Position numbers and translations under genes: made by a program. From Dryocola sp032000125 (GTDB lineage Bacteria > Pseudomonadota > Gammaproteobacteria > Enterobacterales > Enterobacteriaceae): a stretch of DNA of 64,000 bases. How positions within the stretch are numbered: position 1 is the stretch's first letter; every line of letters begins with the position of its first letter. A model generated the notes under the pieces. The model searched no databases. It was not told the DNA's origin and was given only the letters and a program-made list of their open reading frames with translations. Below, in pieces: positions 43,626 to 51,706 of the stretch. Location: contig DAMALH010000005.1 in assembly GCA_032000125.1 (NCBI GenBank), forward strand, positions 1 to 64,000. The letters run 5' to 3'.

Positions 43626-44032
43626 TCTGGCGACGCAAAACCACGCTTGAAGCGCTCAATGCCATGAGCGCCGGGAATATGGTCGAGCATGTTGGCATCG
43701 TCTTTACCCGCATTGGCGATAACGAGCTGGAAGCCACCATGCCGGTGGATAACCGAACCCAGCAGCCTTTCGGCCTGCTGCACGGCGGCGCGTCCGTCGT
43801 ACTGGCTGAAACCCTTGGTTCGGTCGCGGGCTACCTGTGTACCGAAGGCGAACAGAAGGTCGTGGGGCTGGAGGTTAACGCTAACCATATCCGTTCGGCA
43901 CGCAGCGGGCGCGTGCGGGGTGTGTGTTCTGCACTCCACGCGGGGAGCCGTCACCAGGTATGGCAAATTGAAATTTTTGACGAGCAGGATCGCCTGTGCT
44001 GTTCATCACGCCTGACGACCGCCGTTGTTTAG
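43622..44032 (+). CDS. menI: 1,4-dihydroxy-2-naphthoyl-CoA hydrolase MenI
   Basis: This hotdog thioesterase of 136 residues, formerly YdiI, hydrolyses DHNA-CoA in menaquinone synthesis. The catalytic Glu lies in GLLHGGASVVLAETLGS. The length equals E. coli MenI. Its ATG overlaps the ydiJ stop (ATGA), so the two are translationally coupled. Confidence 0.94.
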   Translation: MIWRRKTTLEALNAMSAGNMVEHVGIVFTRIGDNELEATMPVDNRTQQPFGLLHGGASVVLAETLGSVAGYLCTEGEQKVVGLEVNANHIRSARSGRVRGVCSALHAGSRHQVWQIEIFDEQDRLCCSSRLTTAVV

Positions 44033-44046
44033 GGTGTTATAAACGC

Positions 44047-44100
44047 ACGAACGGCCAGATCTGCATTTGCGGCTCTGACCGTTCGTTGTTTTACGCTTTT
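44047..44100. terminator. menI / ariR convergent terminator
   Basis: ACGAACGG (44047-44054) pairs with CCGTTCGT (44079-44086), with CAGA/TCTG continuing the stem inside. TTGTTTTACGCTTTT follows. It ends menI and may also stop the ycgZ-ymgA-ariR transcript. Confidence 0.65.
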
Positions 44101-44159
44101 GCGCCGCCGGGGATGCGCGGTCCCTGACGAAGATACAGAATGAATATGAGGCGGGGTAA

Positions 44160-44438
44160 TCAGATATCGTCCATCGTGTAACCCACGACGATTTCCAGCG
44201 TTTTACGAATAATATCAGCCTGCACAACGTCGTCCGTGGACTCCAGAGCGGCAATGAGCCATAAGATGATAGCCTTGTTTGAGATGTGCCCTTCAGACGC
44301 GAGAATACAGCTTACCGCAGTTGAAAAAATCGCTGATTCTTCTGCAAACCGATCGCCGGTAGTACGGAAATATTCCGACAGAGCGCTATTGAACATTACT
44401 GTACTTAACTCGGACTGAACCTGAACATTCTGTCTCAT
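44160..44438 (-). CDS. ariR: AriR/YmgB-family biofilm and acid-resistance regulator
   Basis: This 92-residue protein aligns with E. coli AriR (YmgB): YFRTTGDRFAEESAIFSTAV and DIIRKTLEIVVGYTMDD match closely. In E. coli it is induced through BluR relief by blue light and cold, and acts with YmgA through the Rcs phosphorelay to raise colanic acid and lower curli. It is the last gene of ycgZ-ymgA-ariR on the minus strand, 36 bp after ymgA. No ymgC follows. Confidence 0.88.
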   Translation of the reverse strand: MRQNVQVQSELSTVMFNSALSEYFRTTGDRFAEESAIFSTAVSCILASEGHISNKAIILWLIAALESTDDVVQADIIRKTLEIVVGYTMDDI

Positions 44439-44474
44439 TTATTCTCACCGTAAATGTTATAAAGCAGGTTGCTG

Positions 44475-44795
44475 TTAATGGATTTTCCTGGGGTCGGTCG
44501 GTTTTCCATTATTAAATAAAGGCACAACGTTATCTTTGTTATGTTGTAGAGATCCCTCTCTGGCTGCTCGTCCTTGCGCGGTTCTACGCTGTTTAAACGC
44601 GAGGTTATTTTCACCGAGATCGGCGATTACCCTTGCGATAGCTTCCCGCCGCTGGGGATCCTTTTCATGAGCATGCATGTTCCGTAGCCGCTGAAGGAGT
44701 GCTGAGGTTGTAACCGGCCCCCGCTCTTTCAAAAGAGAAAGCACGGCTTCACCAATCAGCTCATCAATCAGGCTATCTACGTCACTACTATTCAT
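44475..44795 (-). CDS. ymgA: YmgA-family small connector protein
   Basis: This 106-residue protein resembles the 90-residue E. coli YmgA: an acidic N terminus (MNSSDVDSLIDELIGEAVLSLL) and a C terminus ending in KPTDPRKIH against NGKKINRIH. In E. coli YmgA signals with AriR through RcsC/RcsD. Similarity is weaker than for ycgZ and ariR, but gene order supports the assignment. It lies 11 bp downstream of ycgZ. Confidence 0.78.
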   Translation of the reverse strand: MNSSDVDSLIDELIGEAVLSLLKERGPVTTSALLQRLRNMHAHEKDPQRREAIARVIADLGENNLAFKQRRTAQGRAAREGSLQHNKDNVVPLFNNGKPTDPRKIH

Positions 44796-44806
44796 AACAC
44801 CAAAAC

Positions 44807-45046
44807 TTATCGGTCAAAGAGCAGGCCAAGCAGCATGTGGTAGTGCTGTTCCTCTTCCGTACAGGAAGCTTTTTCAAGACGGCTTAACAATTTTGTGCAC
44901 AGGGTCTTACGTGTCAGGTTTCGCCCATCGCTAAGAATTTCGACGACAACCTGTCCCAGCGTCTCTTGCTGGGTGGGCAGGGTGGCTTTCTCAAAATATC
45001 GCGCGATGGCCGTTGCAGAATCTGCGACATAACCGTTCTGTTGCAT
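44807..45046 (-). CDS. ycgZ: YcgZ-family small connector protein
   Basis: The 79-residue protein matches E. coli YcgZ (78): ATAIARYFEKATLPTQQETL, SDGRNLTRKTLCTKLLSRLE and the ending GLLFDR. The start at 45046 has AGGAG 8 bp upstream; the open frame runs 61 codons further into AT-rich promoter sequence and is not credible. It is the first gene of the presumed BluR-repressed operon. Confidence 0.88.
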   Translation of the reverse strand: MQQNGYVADSATAIARYFEKATLPTQQETLGQVVVEILSDGRNLTRKTLCTKLLSRLEKASCTEEEQHYHMLLGLLFDR

Positions 45047-45388
45047 GTTTCGCTCCTGTAAATATTCGTAATCAATTAAGTTACAACTAAGGTATACGTA
45101 TTTTTGAAAGTTGTACATATTGAATGTACAGTTTTTTCTTATTTTTATGATACCATCAAAATAATTATTATAAATCATGATGTTAAATGTAATATTTTTT
45201 ATTGATACATCTCTGGATGCGTTGTACAACCTGACGGTCGGTGCCTTAAATTGTACAGCCAGGCACTAAGGTAAAAAAAGTGCTAACCCATTGAGCTGTA
45301 ACTTATTTGTTAAGCAATTAATGTGATATAACAACGCATATCCTCACGATTTCCTCGTGCGGCCGATCCTACAATCCTCAGGAATAGC
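45047..45388. other. ycgZ-bluF divergent AT-rich regulatory region
   Basis: About 340 bp with no gene. It contains four TGTACA hexamers: 45112-45117, 45125-45130, 45223-45228 and 45252-45257. The first two are spaced 13 bp apart, start to start. TGTACA is the core of operators bound by MlrA/BluR/CarH-type MerR proteins, so these are probable BluR sites controlling ycgZ and possibly bluF. Confidence 0.6.
45112..45130 (-). promoter_or_regulatory. Candidate BluR operator upstream of ycgZ
   Basis: TGTACA-N7-TGTACA lies 66-84 bp upstream of the ycgZ start. The arrangement recurs (as TATACA-N7-TGTACA) before bluR at 46726-46744. Confidence 0.5.
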
Positions 45389-46609
45389 ATGCTCACAACC
45401 ATCATTTACCGCAGTCATATCTGCGAAGCCGTTCCGGTTAAAGCGCTGGAAAACATGGTAGCTGCTGCAAACATTAAAAATCGGCAATCAGACGTAACCG
45501 GGATTCTCCTGTTCAACGGGACCCACTTTTTTCAGTTGCTTGAGGGACCAGAAGAAGAGGTTACGGCAATTTATCAGCATATTTGCCAGGACAATCGTCA
45601 CTACAATCTGGTTGAACTGTTATGCGACTATGCGCCGTCGAGACGTTTTGGCAACGTCGGGATGGAGCTCTTCGATTTAAGGCGTTACGACAAGGATGAG
45701 GTGTTCCAGCGCGTGCTGGATAAGGGCACCACTAAGTATCAGCTCACCTATAACGATCGGGCGCTGCAGTTTTTCCGCACCTTTGTTGAAGCCACTGAAA
45801 AAGAAAACTATTTTGAAATCCCGCCCGGTGATACCTGGGATTTCGTGCGCGAAGAAAACGCGCTGTCTGCTCAGCCTGCGGCAGCGTTGGAAGGCGGGGA
45901 TTGCAGCTTTGCGTTTCAGCCGATAGTCGACCCTCTTACCCAACAGGTGGTGTCATATGAGGCGCTGTTGCGCACGCTGTCAGGTGAATCACCGGGCGTC
46001 TATTTTGAAAAACTAACGGGCCAGGCGCTTTATGAGTCGGACCTGCAAAGCAAGCAGGTAGCCCTGTCGATGGCCAGCACGCTCGGTTTGCACGAGCAGA
46101 CGCTCTCTCTCAACCTGCTGCCGATGACCCTGGTGAATGTCCCGAACGCCGTCAGCATTCTGCTGCGAGAAATCAAAGCCAATGGTTTTATCCCCGAGCA
46201 GATTGTTGTGGAGTTCACCGAAAGCGAAGTGATCTCACGCCTCGATGAATTTAAAGGCGCGGTAAGGCAGCTAAAAAGCGCGGGCATTAGCGTGGCAATC
46301 GATCATTTTGGGGCGGGCTTTGCGGGCCTGTTGCTGCTGGCGCAGTTCCAGCCGGATCGCATTAAGATTAACCGCGATTTAGTGGCCAACGTGCATAAAA
46401 GCGGTCCGCGGCAGGCAATTGTCCAGGCCATCATCAAATGCTGCTCCTCGCTGGAAATCCAGGTTTGTGCGGTGGGGATTGAGCAGCCTGAAGAGTGGAT
46501 GTGGCTTGAGTCTGCGGGCATTTCGCACTTCCAGGGGCATCTTTTTGCGAGCCCGGTGACCGGTGGAATTCCGGCGATTGCCTGGCCTGAAAAAAAATCC
46601 GGATTTTAA
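45389..46609 (+). CDS. bluF: Blue-light sensor BluF (BLUF plus degenerate EAL)
   Basis: This 406-residue photoreceptor releases the repressor BluR from DNA upon blue light in E. coli. The N-terminal BLUF domain has FAD-contacting Tyr7 and Gln49 (IIYRS, THFFQLLEG). The C-terminal EAL domain has EALLR but lacks key catalytic residues: VEFTESEV and IDHFGAGFAG replace the usual ENI and DDFGTG motifs, so it should not hydrolyse c-di-GMP. The start has AGGA 8 bp upstream. It is followed by bluR on the same strand. Confidence 0.93.
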   Translation: MLTTIIYRSHICEAVPVKALENMVAAANIKNRQSDVTGILLFNGTHFFQLLEGPEEEVTAIYQHICQDNRHYNLVELLCDYAPSRRFGNVGMELFDLRRYDKDEVFQRVLDKGTTKYQLTYNDRALQFFRTFVEATEKENYFEIPPGDTWDFVREENALSAQPAAALEGGDCSFAFQPIVDPLTQQVVSYEALLRTLSGESPGVYFEKLTGQALYESDLQSKQVALSMASTLGLHEQTLSLNLLPMTLVNVPNAVSILLREIKANGFIPEQIVVEFTESEVISRLDEFKGAVRQLKSAGISVAIDHFGAGFAGLLLLAQFQPDRIKINRDLVANVHKSGPRQAIVQAIIKCCSSLEIQVCAVGIEQPEEWMWLESAGISHFQGHLFASPVTGGIPAIAWPEKKSGF

Positions 46610-46639
46610 GTTATTAGCGTTGTCAGCCTCACGCTTAAC

Positions 46640-46663
46640 TGTACGCCTTGTAAAATTTGTACA
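46640..46663 (+). promoter_or_regulatory. TGTACG-N12-TGTACA box after bluF
   Basis: TGTACG at 46640-46645 and TGTACA at 46658-46663 are separated by exactly 12 bp, the spacing of the E. coli csgD MlrA box. It lies between bluF and bluR. Confidence 0.45.
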
Positions 46664-46725
46664 ACAATATGTTAACGAGTTACCGGTTTGCGTCGCCTGA
46701 GCTTGTCTCAGATCGGGGTCTTAGT

Positions 46726-46744
46726 TATACAATTCGGTTGTACA
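46726..46744 (+). promoter_or_regulatory. Candidate BluR operator upstream of bluR
   Basis: TATACA-N7-TGTACA lies 54-72 bp upstream of the bluR start and has the same 13-bp period as the ycgZ site, suggesting autoregulation. Confidence 0.45.
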
Positions 46745-46797
46745 ATCTGATAAGGTTAGTTAAGTTAGGTATGGAAGTGTTAAGCGTGAGGGAGTTA

Positions 46798-47529
46798 ATG
46801 GCCTATTACAGTATCGGCGAAGTGGCCGAACGATGCGGTATCAACCCTGTTACGCTGCGAGCCTGGCAGCGCCGCTATGGATTATTTAAGCCTCATCGCA
46901 GTGAAGGGGGTCATCGTCAGTTTGACGATGAAGATATTCTGCGTATTGAAGAAATTAAACGCCTGATGAAAAGCGGCGTATCGGTTGGCAAGGTGAAGGC
47001 CCTGCTAGAAAACACGGATGTCATGACCCAGGGCAATTGGGTATCGTTTCAGGAAGAGATGATGACCGTTTTGCGCTACGCCAGTCCCGCAAAGCTGCGT
47101 GCGAAAATTGCCGAGTTCCGCCGTGATCACGCGATGGAGGCGCTTATTGATCGTATTATTATCCCCGTCCGCCAGCGAATGAACCTGGACCAAAATACGG
47201 TTCGTCATATGGCAAGTTTACTTGATGGCGTGTTAATCGAGTTTGCGGTTACCAGCCTGATGGAATCGCGTAAAAAGGCGGCTAACGATGCGCTGCTGAT
47301 TGGCTGGGACTGTGACGACCTTACTCGGTTGTGGCTTGAGGCCGCACGACTTGCACAGCAGGGCTGGCATATTGACGTGCTGGCGGAATCCATTGATTCC
47401 CCGAGGCCGGAGCTGTTCCCCGGGCAGAAAATCTTTGTCTGGACCGGGAAAACACCGTCATCTCGTCAGCAGGAACAGCTGGATCACTGGCGCGAGCAGG
47501 GCTTTGCGGTATCGTTCCACGCTATTTAA
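46798..47529 (+). CDS. bluR: MerR-family repressor BluR
   Basis: This 243-residue repressor equals E. coli BluR (YcgE) in length. The N-terminal MerR helix-turn-helix reads YYSIGEVAERCGINPVTLRAWQRRYGL. The C-terminal domain is related to the cobalamin-binding domain of MlrA/CarH but is used in BluR for interaction with BluF. The start MAYYSIG has GAGGGA upstream; the frame is open for 47 further codons through probable operator DNA. It follows bluF with its own apparent control region. Confidence 0.92.
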   Translation: MAYYSIGEVAERCGINPVTLRAWQRRYGLFKPHRSEGGHRQFDDEDILRIEEIKRLMKSGVSVGKVKALLENTDVMTQGNWVSFQEEMMTVLRYASPAKLRAKIAEFRRDHAMEALIDRIIIPVRQRMNLDQNTVRHMASLLDGVLIEFAVTSLMESRKKAANDALLIGWDCDDLTRLWLEAARLAQQGWHIDVLAESIDSPRPELFPGQKIFVWTGKTPSSRQQEQLDHWREQGFAVSFHAI

Positions 47530-47534
47530 TAATC

Positions 47535-47559
47535 AGGCCCAGCGGGGCCTTTATTTTTT
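47535..47559 (+). terminator. bluR terminator
   Basis: AGGCCC and GGGCCT form a stem with loop AGCG, followed by TTATTTTTT, 6 bp after the bluR stop codon. Confidence 0.85.
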
Positions 47560-47740
47560 CTGCGGGCTATTTCAAAAATAGGTATCACCGATACATCTTT
47601 TCCTTTTTAACCTTCTCCGCAGGTTATATCTTCTTAATCCATTATTTATCAATAAATTGAATAAATACACCCGGCGATCCTTACTCCACGTACAGGGTCT
47701 ATGCTTAATAAAAGTAGCCAAAAAGGGCGGTTAAGCCTAA

Positions 47741-47782
47741 AGCCCCTGCTATCAGGGGGTTGAAGTGATAATCGTTATCACT
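47741..47782 (+). promoter_or_regulatory. suf control region: Fur box and adjacent inverted repeat
   Basis: AGTGATAATCGTTATCACT (47764-47782) is a near-perfect Fur box. Immediately upstream, CCCCTG-CTAT-CAGGGG (47743-47758) is a 6-bp inverted repeat. Fur, IscR, OxyR and IHF control suf in E. coli; only Fur is clear here. Confidence 0.8.
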
Positions 47783-47826
47783 AACATGGTGTTATGCCCA
47801 GGTGGCTCAATACACGAGGTGGACCT

Positions 47827-48195
47827 ATGGAATTGCAATCAGAAACCTTTAATCCAGCGGATTTCGCATGGCGCGGCCTGGCGCTAACGCCTGCGGCGGC
47901 GGCGCATATTCGCGAGCTGGTCAGCAAGCAGCCGGGTATGCTTGGCGTGCGCTTAGGCGTTAAGCAGACTGGCTGCGCCGGATTTGGCTACGTGCTGGAT
48001 ACCGTCAGCGAGCCGGAAAAAGACGATCTGCTGTTTGAGACGGACGGCGCGAAGCTTTATGTTCCGCTTCAGGCAATGCCGTTTATCGACGGAACTGAAG
48101 TGGACTACGTGCGCGAAGGCTTAAACCAGTTATTCAAATTTAATAACCCGAAAGCCCAGAACGAATGCGGCTGTGGCGAAAGCTTCGGGGTATAG
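47827..48195 (+). CDS. sufA: A-type Fe-S carrier SufA
   Basis: SufA receives clusters from SufBCD and passes them to apoproteins under oxidative stress or iron limitation. The 122 residues carry the three cluster ligands Cys50 (KQTGC), Cys114 and Cys116 (NECGCGESFGV). The start at 47827 follows GAGGTGG; the frame runs 11 codons further upstream into the leader. The start of sufABCDSE. Confidence 0.95.
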   Translation: MELQSETFNPADFAWRGLALTPAAAAHIRELVSKQPGMLGVRLGVKQTGCAGFGYVLDTVSEPEKDDLLFETDGAKLYVPLQAMPFIDGTEVDYVREGLNQLFKFNNPKAQNECGCGESFGV

Positions 48196-48203
48196 GCGGG
48201 ACT

Positions 48204-49688
48204 ATGTCACGTAATACTGAAACGACCGACGACGTACAAACCTGGGCTGGCGGCCATCATTATAAAGAAGGCTTCTTCACCCAGCTCAAAACCGATGAAA
48301 TGGCGCACGGCATTAACGAAGACGTGGTGCGGGCGATTTCTGCGCGGCGCAACGAGCCGGAGTGGATGCTTGAGTTCCGTCTGAGCGCCTACCGTGCCTG
48401 GCTTGAAATGGAAGAGCCGCACTGGCTGAAGGCGAACTACGAAAAGCTCAACTATCAGGATTACAGCTATTACTCCGCGCCGTCCTGCGGTAGCTGTGAC
48501 GATAGCTGTGAATCCCAGCCGGGCGCCGTGCAGCAGCCGGGCAGCAACGCTTATCTGACGGGTGAAGTCGAAGAGGCGTTTAAACAGCTCGGCGTACCGG
48601 TACGCGAAGGTTCAGAAGTGGCGGTGGATGCGATTTTTGACTCGGTTTCCGTGGCGACGACCTACCGTGAAAAGCTTTCAGAACAGGGCATCATCTTCTG
48701 CTCTTTCGGGGAAGCGATACACGAATATCCCGAGCTGGTGAAAAAGTATCTCGGCACGGTTGTGCCGAGCAACGATAACTTCTTTGCCGCGCTCAATGCC
48801 GCCGTTGCTTCCGACGGCACCTTTATCTATGTGCCCAAAGGCGTGCGTTGTCCGATGGAGCTGTCCACCTATTTCCGCATCAATGCGGAAAAAACCGGCC
48901 AGTTCGAGCGAACTATCCTCGTGGCCGATGAAGGCAGCTACGTGAGCTATATCGAAGGATGCTCGGCCCCGGTACGCGATAGCTATCAGCTTCACGCGGC
49001 GGTGGTGGAAGTCATCATTCATAAAGATGCAGAAGTGAAATATTCCACGGTGCAGAACTGGTTCCCTGGCGACGGGAATACCGGCGGGATTCTCAACTTT
49101 GTGACCAAGCGCGCCCTGTGCGAAGGGGCAAACAGCAAGATGTCCTGGACCCAGTCGGAAACCGGCTCGGCGATCACCTGGAAATACCCAAGCGTGATTT
49201 TGCGCGGCGATAATTCCATCGGCGAGTTTTTCTCCGTGGCGTTGACTGCCGGAAGCCAGCAGGCCGATACCGGCACCAAAATGATTCATATCGGCAAAAA
49301 CACCAAATCGACGATTATCTCGAAAGGTATCTCCGCCGGACACAGCCAGAACAGCTATCGCGGGCTGGTAAAAATTATGCCGACCGCGACCAACGCCCGT
49401 AACTTCACCCAGTGTGACTCAATGCTTATCGGGCCGGACAGCGGCGCGCATACCTTCCCATACGTGGAATGCCGCAATAACACCGCGCAGCTGGAACACG
49501 AAGCGACAACCTCGCGTATTGGTGAAGACCAGCTTTTCTACTGCCTGCAGCGTGGGATTGCCCAGGACGACGCCATTTCGATGATCGTTAACGGCTTCTG
49601 TAAGGATGTGTTCTCTGAACTGCCGCTCGAATTCGCGGTGGAAGCACAAAAATTATTAGCGATAAGCCTCGAACACAGCGTCGGTTAA
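48204..49688 (+). CDS. sufB: Fe-S cluster assembly scaffold SufB
   Basis: SufB is the main scaffold subunit of SufBC2D, on which the nascent cluster forms. The 494 residues end at ISLEHSVG as in E. coli. The functional Cys405 of E. coli corresponds to Cys404 here (TQCDSM), and the partner Glu434 to Glu433 (LEHEATTS). E. coli Cys414 is Ser here, so that cysteine is not essential in this lineage. The start MSRNTETTDD is 8 bp after sufA. Confidence 0.95.
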   Translation: MSRNTETTDDVQTWAGGHHYKEGFFTQLKTDEMAHGINEDVVRAISARRNEPEWMLEFRLSAYRAWLEMEEPHWLKANYEKLNYQDYSYYSAPSCGSCDDSCESQPGAVQQPGSNAYLTGEVEEAFKQLGVPVREGSEVAVDAIFDSVSVATTYREKLSEQGIIFCSFGEAIHEYPELVKKYLGTVVPSNDNFFAALNAAVASDGTFIYVPKGVRCPMELSTYFRINAEKTGQFERTILVADEGSYVSYIEGCSAPVRDSYQLHAAVVEVIIHKDAEVKYSTVQNWFPGDGNTGGILNFVTKRALCEGANSKMSWTQSETGSAITWKYPSVILRGDNSIGEFFSVALTAGSQQADTGTKMIHIGKNTKSTIISKGISAGHSQNSYRGLVKIMPTATNARNFTQCDSMLIGPDSGAHTFPYVECRNNTAQLEHEATTSRIGEDQLFYCLQRGIAQDDAISMIVNGFCKDVFSELPLEFAVEAQKLLAISLEHSVG

Positions 49689-49704
49689 GCATTAAGGGAA
49701 AACT

Positions 49705-50451
49705 ATGTTAAGCATTAAAGATTTACAGGTAAGCGTTGAGGATAAAGACATCCTGCGTGGCTTGAGCCTGGAGGTAAAACCTGGGGAAGTGCATGCCATC
49801 ATGGGGCCGAACGGCTCAGGAAAGAGCACGCTTTCCGCAACGCTTGCCGGGCGTGACGATTATGAAGTCACCGGCGGTGAGGTTCACTTTAAGGGCAAAG
49901 ATCTGCTGGAGCTATCGCCGGAAGAGCGCGCGGGCGAGGGCATCTTTATGGCTTTTCAGTACCCGGTGGAAATCCCCGGCGTCAGCAATCAATTTTTCCT
50001 GCAAACCGCCCTTAACGCGACGCGTGAATATCGCGGGCTGGAAGAGCTCGACCGCTTCGATTTCCAGGATTTGATGGAAGAGAAAATCAAGCTGCTGAAA
50101 ATGCCGGAGGATTTGCTGACCCGCTCGGTAAACGTCGGCTTCTCCGGCGGTGAGAAAAAGCGTAACGACATTCTGCAAATGGCGGTGCTGGAACCGGATC
50201 TGTGCATTCTTGATGAAACGGACTCCGGCCTGGACATCGATGCCCTGAAAATCGTGGCCGAAGGGGTTAACGCCCTGCGTGACGGCAACCGCTCATTTAT
50301 TATCGTGACGCACTACCAGCGTATTCTCGACTACATCAAGCCCGATTTTGTCCACGTTTTGTATCAGGGCAAGATTGTGAAATCGGGTGATTTTAGTCTG
50401 GTGAAACAACTGGAGGAGCAGGGTTATGGCTGGCTTACCGAACAGCAGTAA
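49705..50451 (+). CDS. sufC: Fe-S assembly ATPase SufC
   Basis: SufC is the ATPase that drives shape change in SufBC2D. The 248 residues carry the Walker A GPNGSGKST (34-42), ABC signature SGGEKKR and Walker B LCILDETDSGLD. The length equals E. coli. It overlaps sufD by 26 bp. Confidence 0.96.
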   Translation: MLSIKDLQVSVEDKDILRGLSLEVKPGEVHAIMGPNGSGKSTLSATLAGRDDYEVTGGEVHFKGKDLLELSPEERAGEGIFMAFQYPVEIPGVSNQFFLQTALNATREYRGLEELDRFDFQDLMEEKIKLLKMPEDLLTRSVNVGFSGGEKKRNDILQMAVLEPDLCILDETDSGLDIDALKIVAEGVNALRDGNRSFIIVTHYQRILDYIKPDFVHVLYQGKIVKSGDFSLVKQLEEQGYGWLTEQQ

Positions 50452-51706
50452 CGGCAACGCCCTGCAACAGTGGCACCACCTGTTTGAGGCGCAGGGCAGG
50501 CAGCGAACAAAAGAAGCTCAGGAGCATATGCAGCAGATGCTGCGTCTGGGGCTGCCGACACGTAAACATGAAAACTGGAAATACACGCCGCTGGAAGGGC
50601 TGTTGAACCACCAGTTTTCGACGCCCGCGCCGGCAGCGCTGACGGGCGCTCAGCGTGACGCGTTAGCTTTACCCGTTGATGCCTGGCGCCTGGTATTTGT
50701 CGACGGGCGTTTTAACGCCGACTTGAGCGACGATCTTGCCGACAGCGGTTTTGACGTGTCGGTGGACGAGCAGCGCCAGGCGCTGCCTGCTGCGGTGCAG
50801 AGTGAAGTTTTTCTGCACCTGACGGAAAGCCTGGCTGAAACGGTTACGCATATCCGCGTGGCGCGTAATCATAGTCCGGCAAAACCTCTGCTGTTGCTGC
50901 ACGTGAGCCGCGGCAGCGAGCGGGATGAAATGAACACCTCGCACTATCGTCACCACCTGACGCTTGATGAAGGCGCCCGGGCGACGGTAATCGAGCATTT
51001 CGTCAGTTTCGACGAGCATGCGCATTTTACGGGCGCTCGTTTTACGGCGGACGTGGCGGCGAATAGCCAGCTACGTCACTACAAACTGGCCTTTGAAAAT
51101 GCCCGCAGCTACCACTTTGCGCATAACGATTTAATCGTAGGCCAGGATGCAACGGCTGAGAGCAACAGCTTCCTGCTCGGCGCGGCGGTATTGCGCCATA
51201 ACACCAGCACGCAGCTCAACGGCGAAAACACCACCTTACGCATGAACAGTCTTGCGCTGCCGGTCAACAACGAGGTGTGCGATACCCGAACCTGGCTTGA
51301 GCACAACAAAGGCTACTGCAACAGCCGTCAGCTCCATAAAACCATCGTGCGGGATAAAGGCCGTGCGGTGTTTAACGGCATGATTAAGGTGGCGCAGCAC
51401 GCGATTAAAACCGACGGTCAGATGACCAATAATAACCTGCTGCTGGGACGCCTGGCGGAAGTGGACACCAAGCCTCAGCTCGAAATCTATGCCGACGACG
51501 TGAAATGCAGCCACGGCGCAACCATCGGCCGTATCGACGATGAACAGATGTTCTACCTGCGTTCACGCGGCATCGATGAGCAGGCGGCGCAGCAGATGAT
51601 TATCTACGCCTTTGCCGCTGAGCTTACGGAAAGCATCAGCGACGAGGGGTTAAAACAGCAGGTGCTGGCGAGGATCGGCCAACGCTTTGCAGGGGGCGAA
51701 GCATGA
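50426..51706 (+). CDS. sufD: Fe-S cluster assembly protein SufD
   Basis: This 426-residue beta-helix protein forms a heterodimer with SufB. The His that helps build the cluster (His360 in E. coli) is kept in VKCSHGATIGRIDDEQMFYLRSRGI. The N-terminal helical part is slightly longer than in E. coli (423). It overlaps sufC by 26 bp and sufS by 4 bp (ATGA). Confidence 0.95.
   Translation: MAGLPNSSNGNALQQWHHLFEAQGRQRTKEAQEHMQQMLRLGLPTRKHENWKYTPLEGLLNHQFSTPAPAALTGAQRDALALPVDAWRLVFVDGRFNADLSDDLADSGFDVSVDEQRQALPAAVQSEVFLHLTESLAETVTHIRVARNHSPAKPLLLLHVSRGSERDEMNTSHYRHHLTLDEGARATVIEHFVSFDEHAHFTGARFTADVAANSQLRHYKLAFENARSYHFAHNDLIVGQDATAESNSFLLGAAVLRHNTSTQLNGENTTLRMNSLALPVNNEVCDTRTWLEHNKGYCNSRQLHKTIVRDKGRAVFNGMIKVAQHAIKTDGQMTNNNLLLGRLAEVDTKPQLEIYADDVKCSHGATIGRIDDEQMFYLRSRGIDEQAAQQMIIYAFAAELTESISDEGLKQQVLARIGQRFAGGEA

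Noticed and set aside
47741..47760. IscR type-2 site at the suf promoter
   Set aside because: The CCCCTG/CAGGGG repeat does not fit the AxxxCCxxA...TAxGGxxxT pattern.
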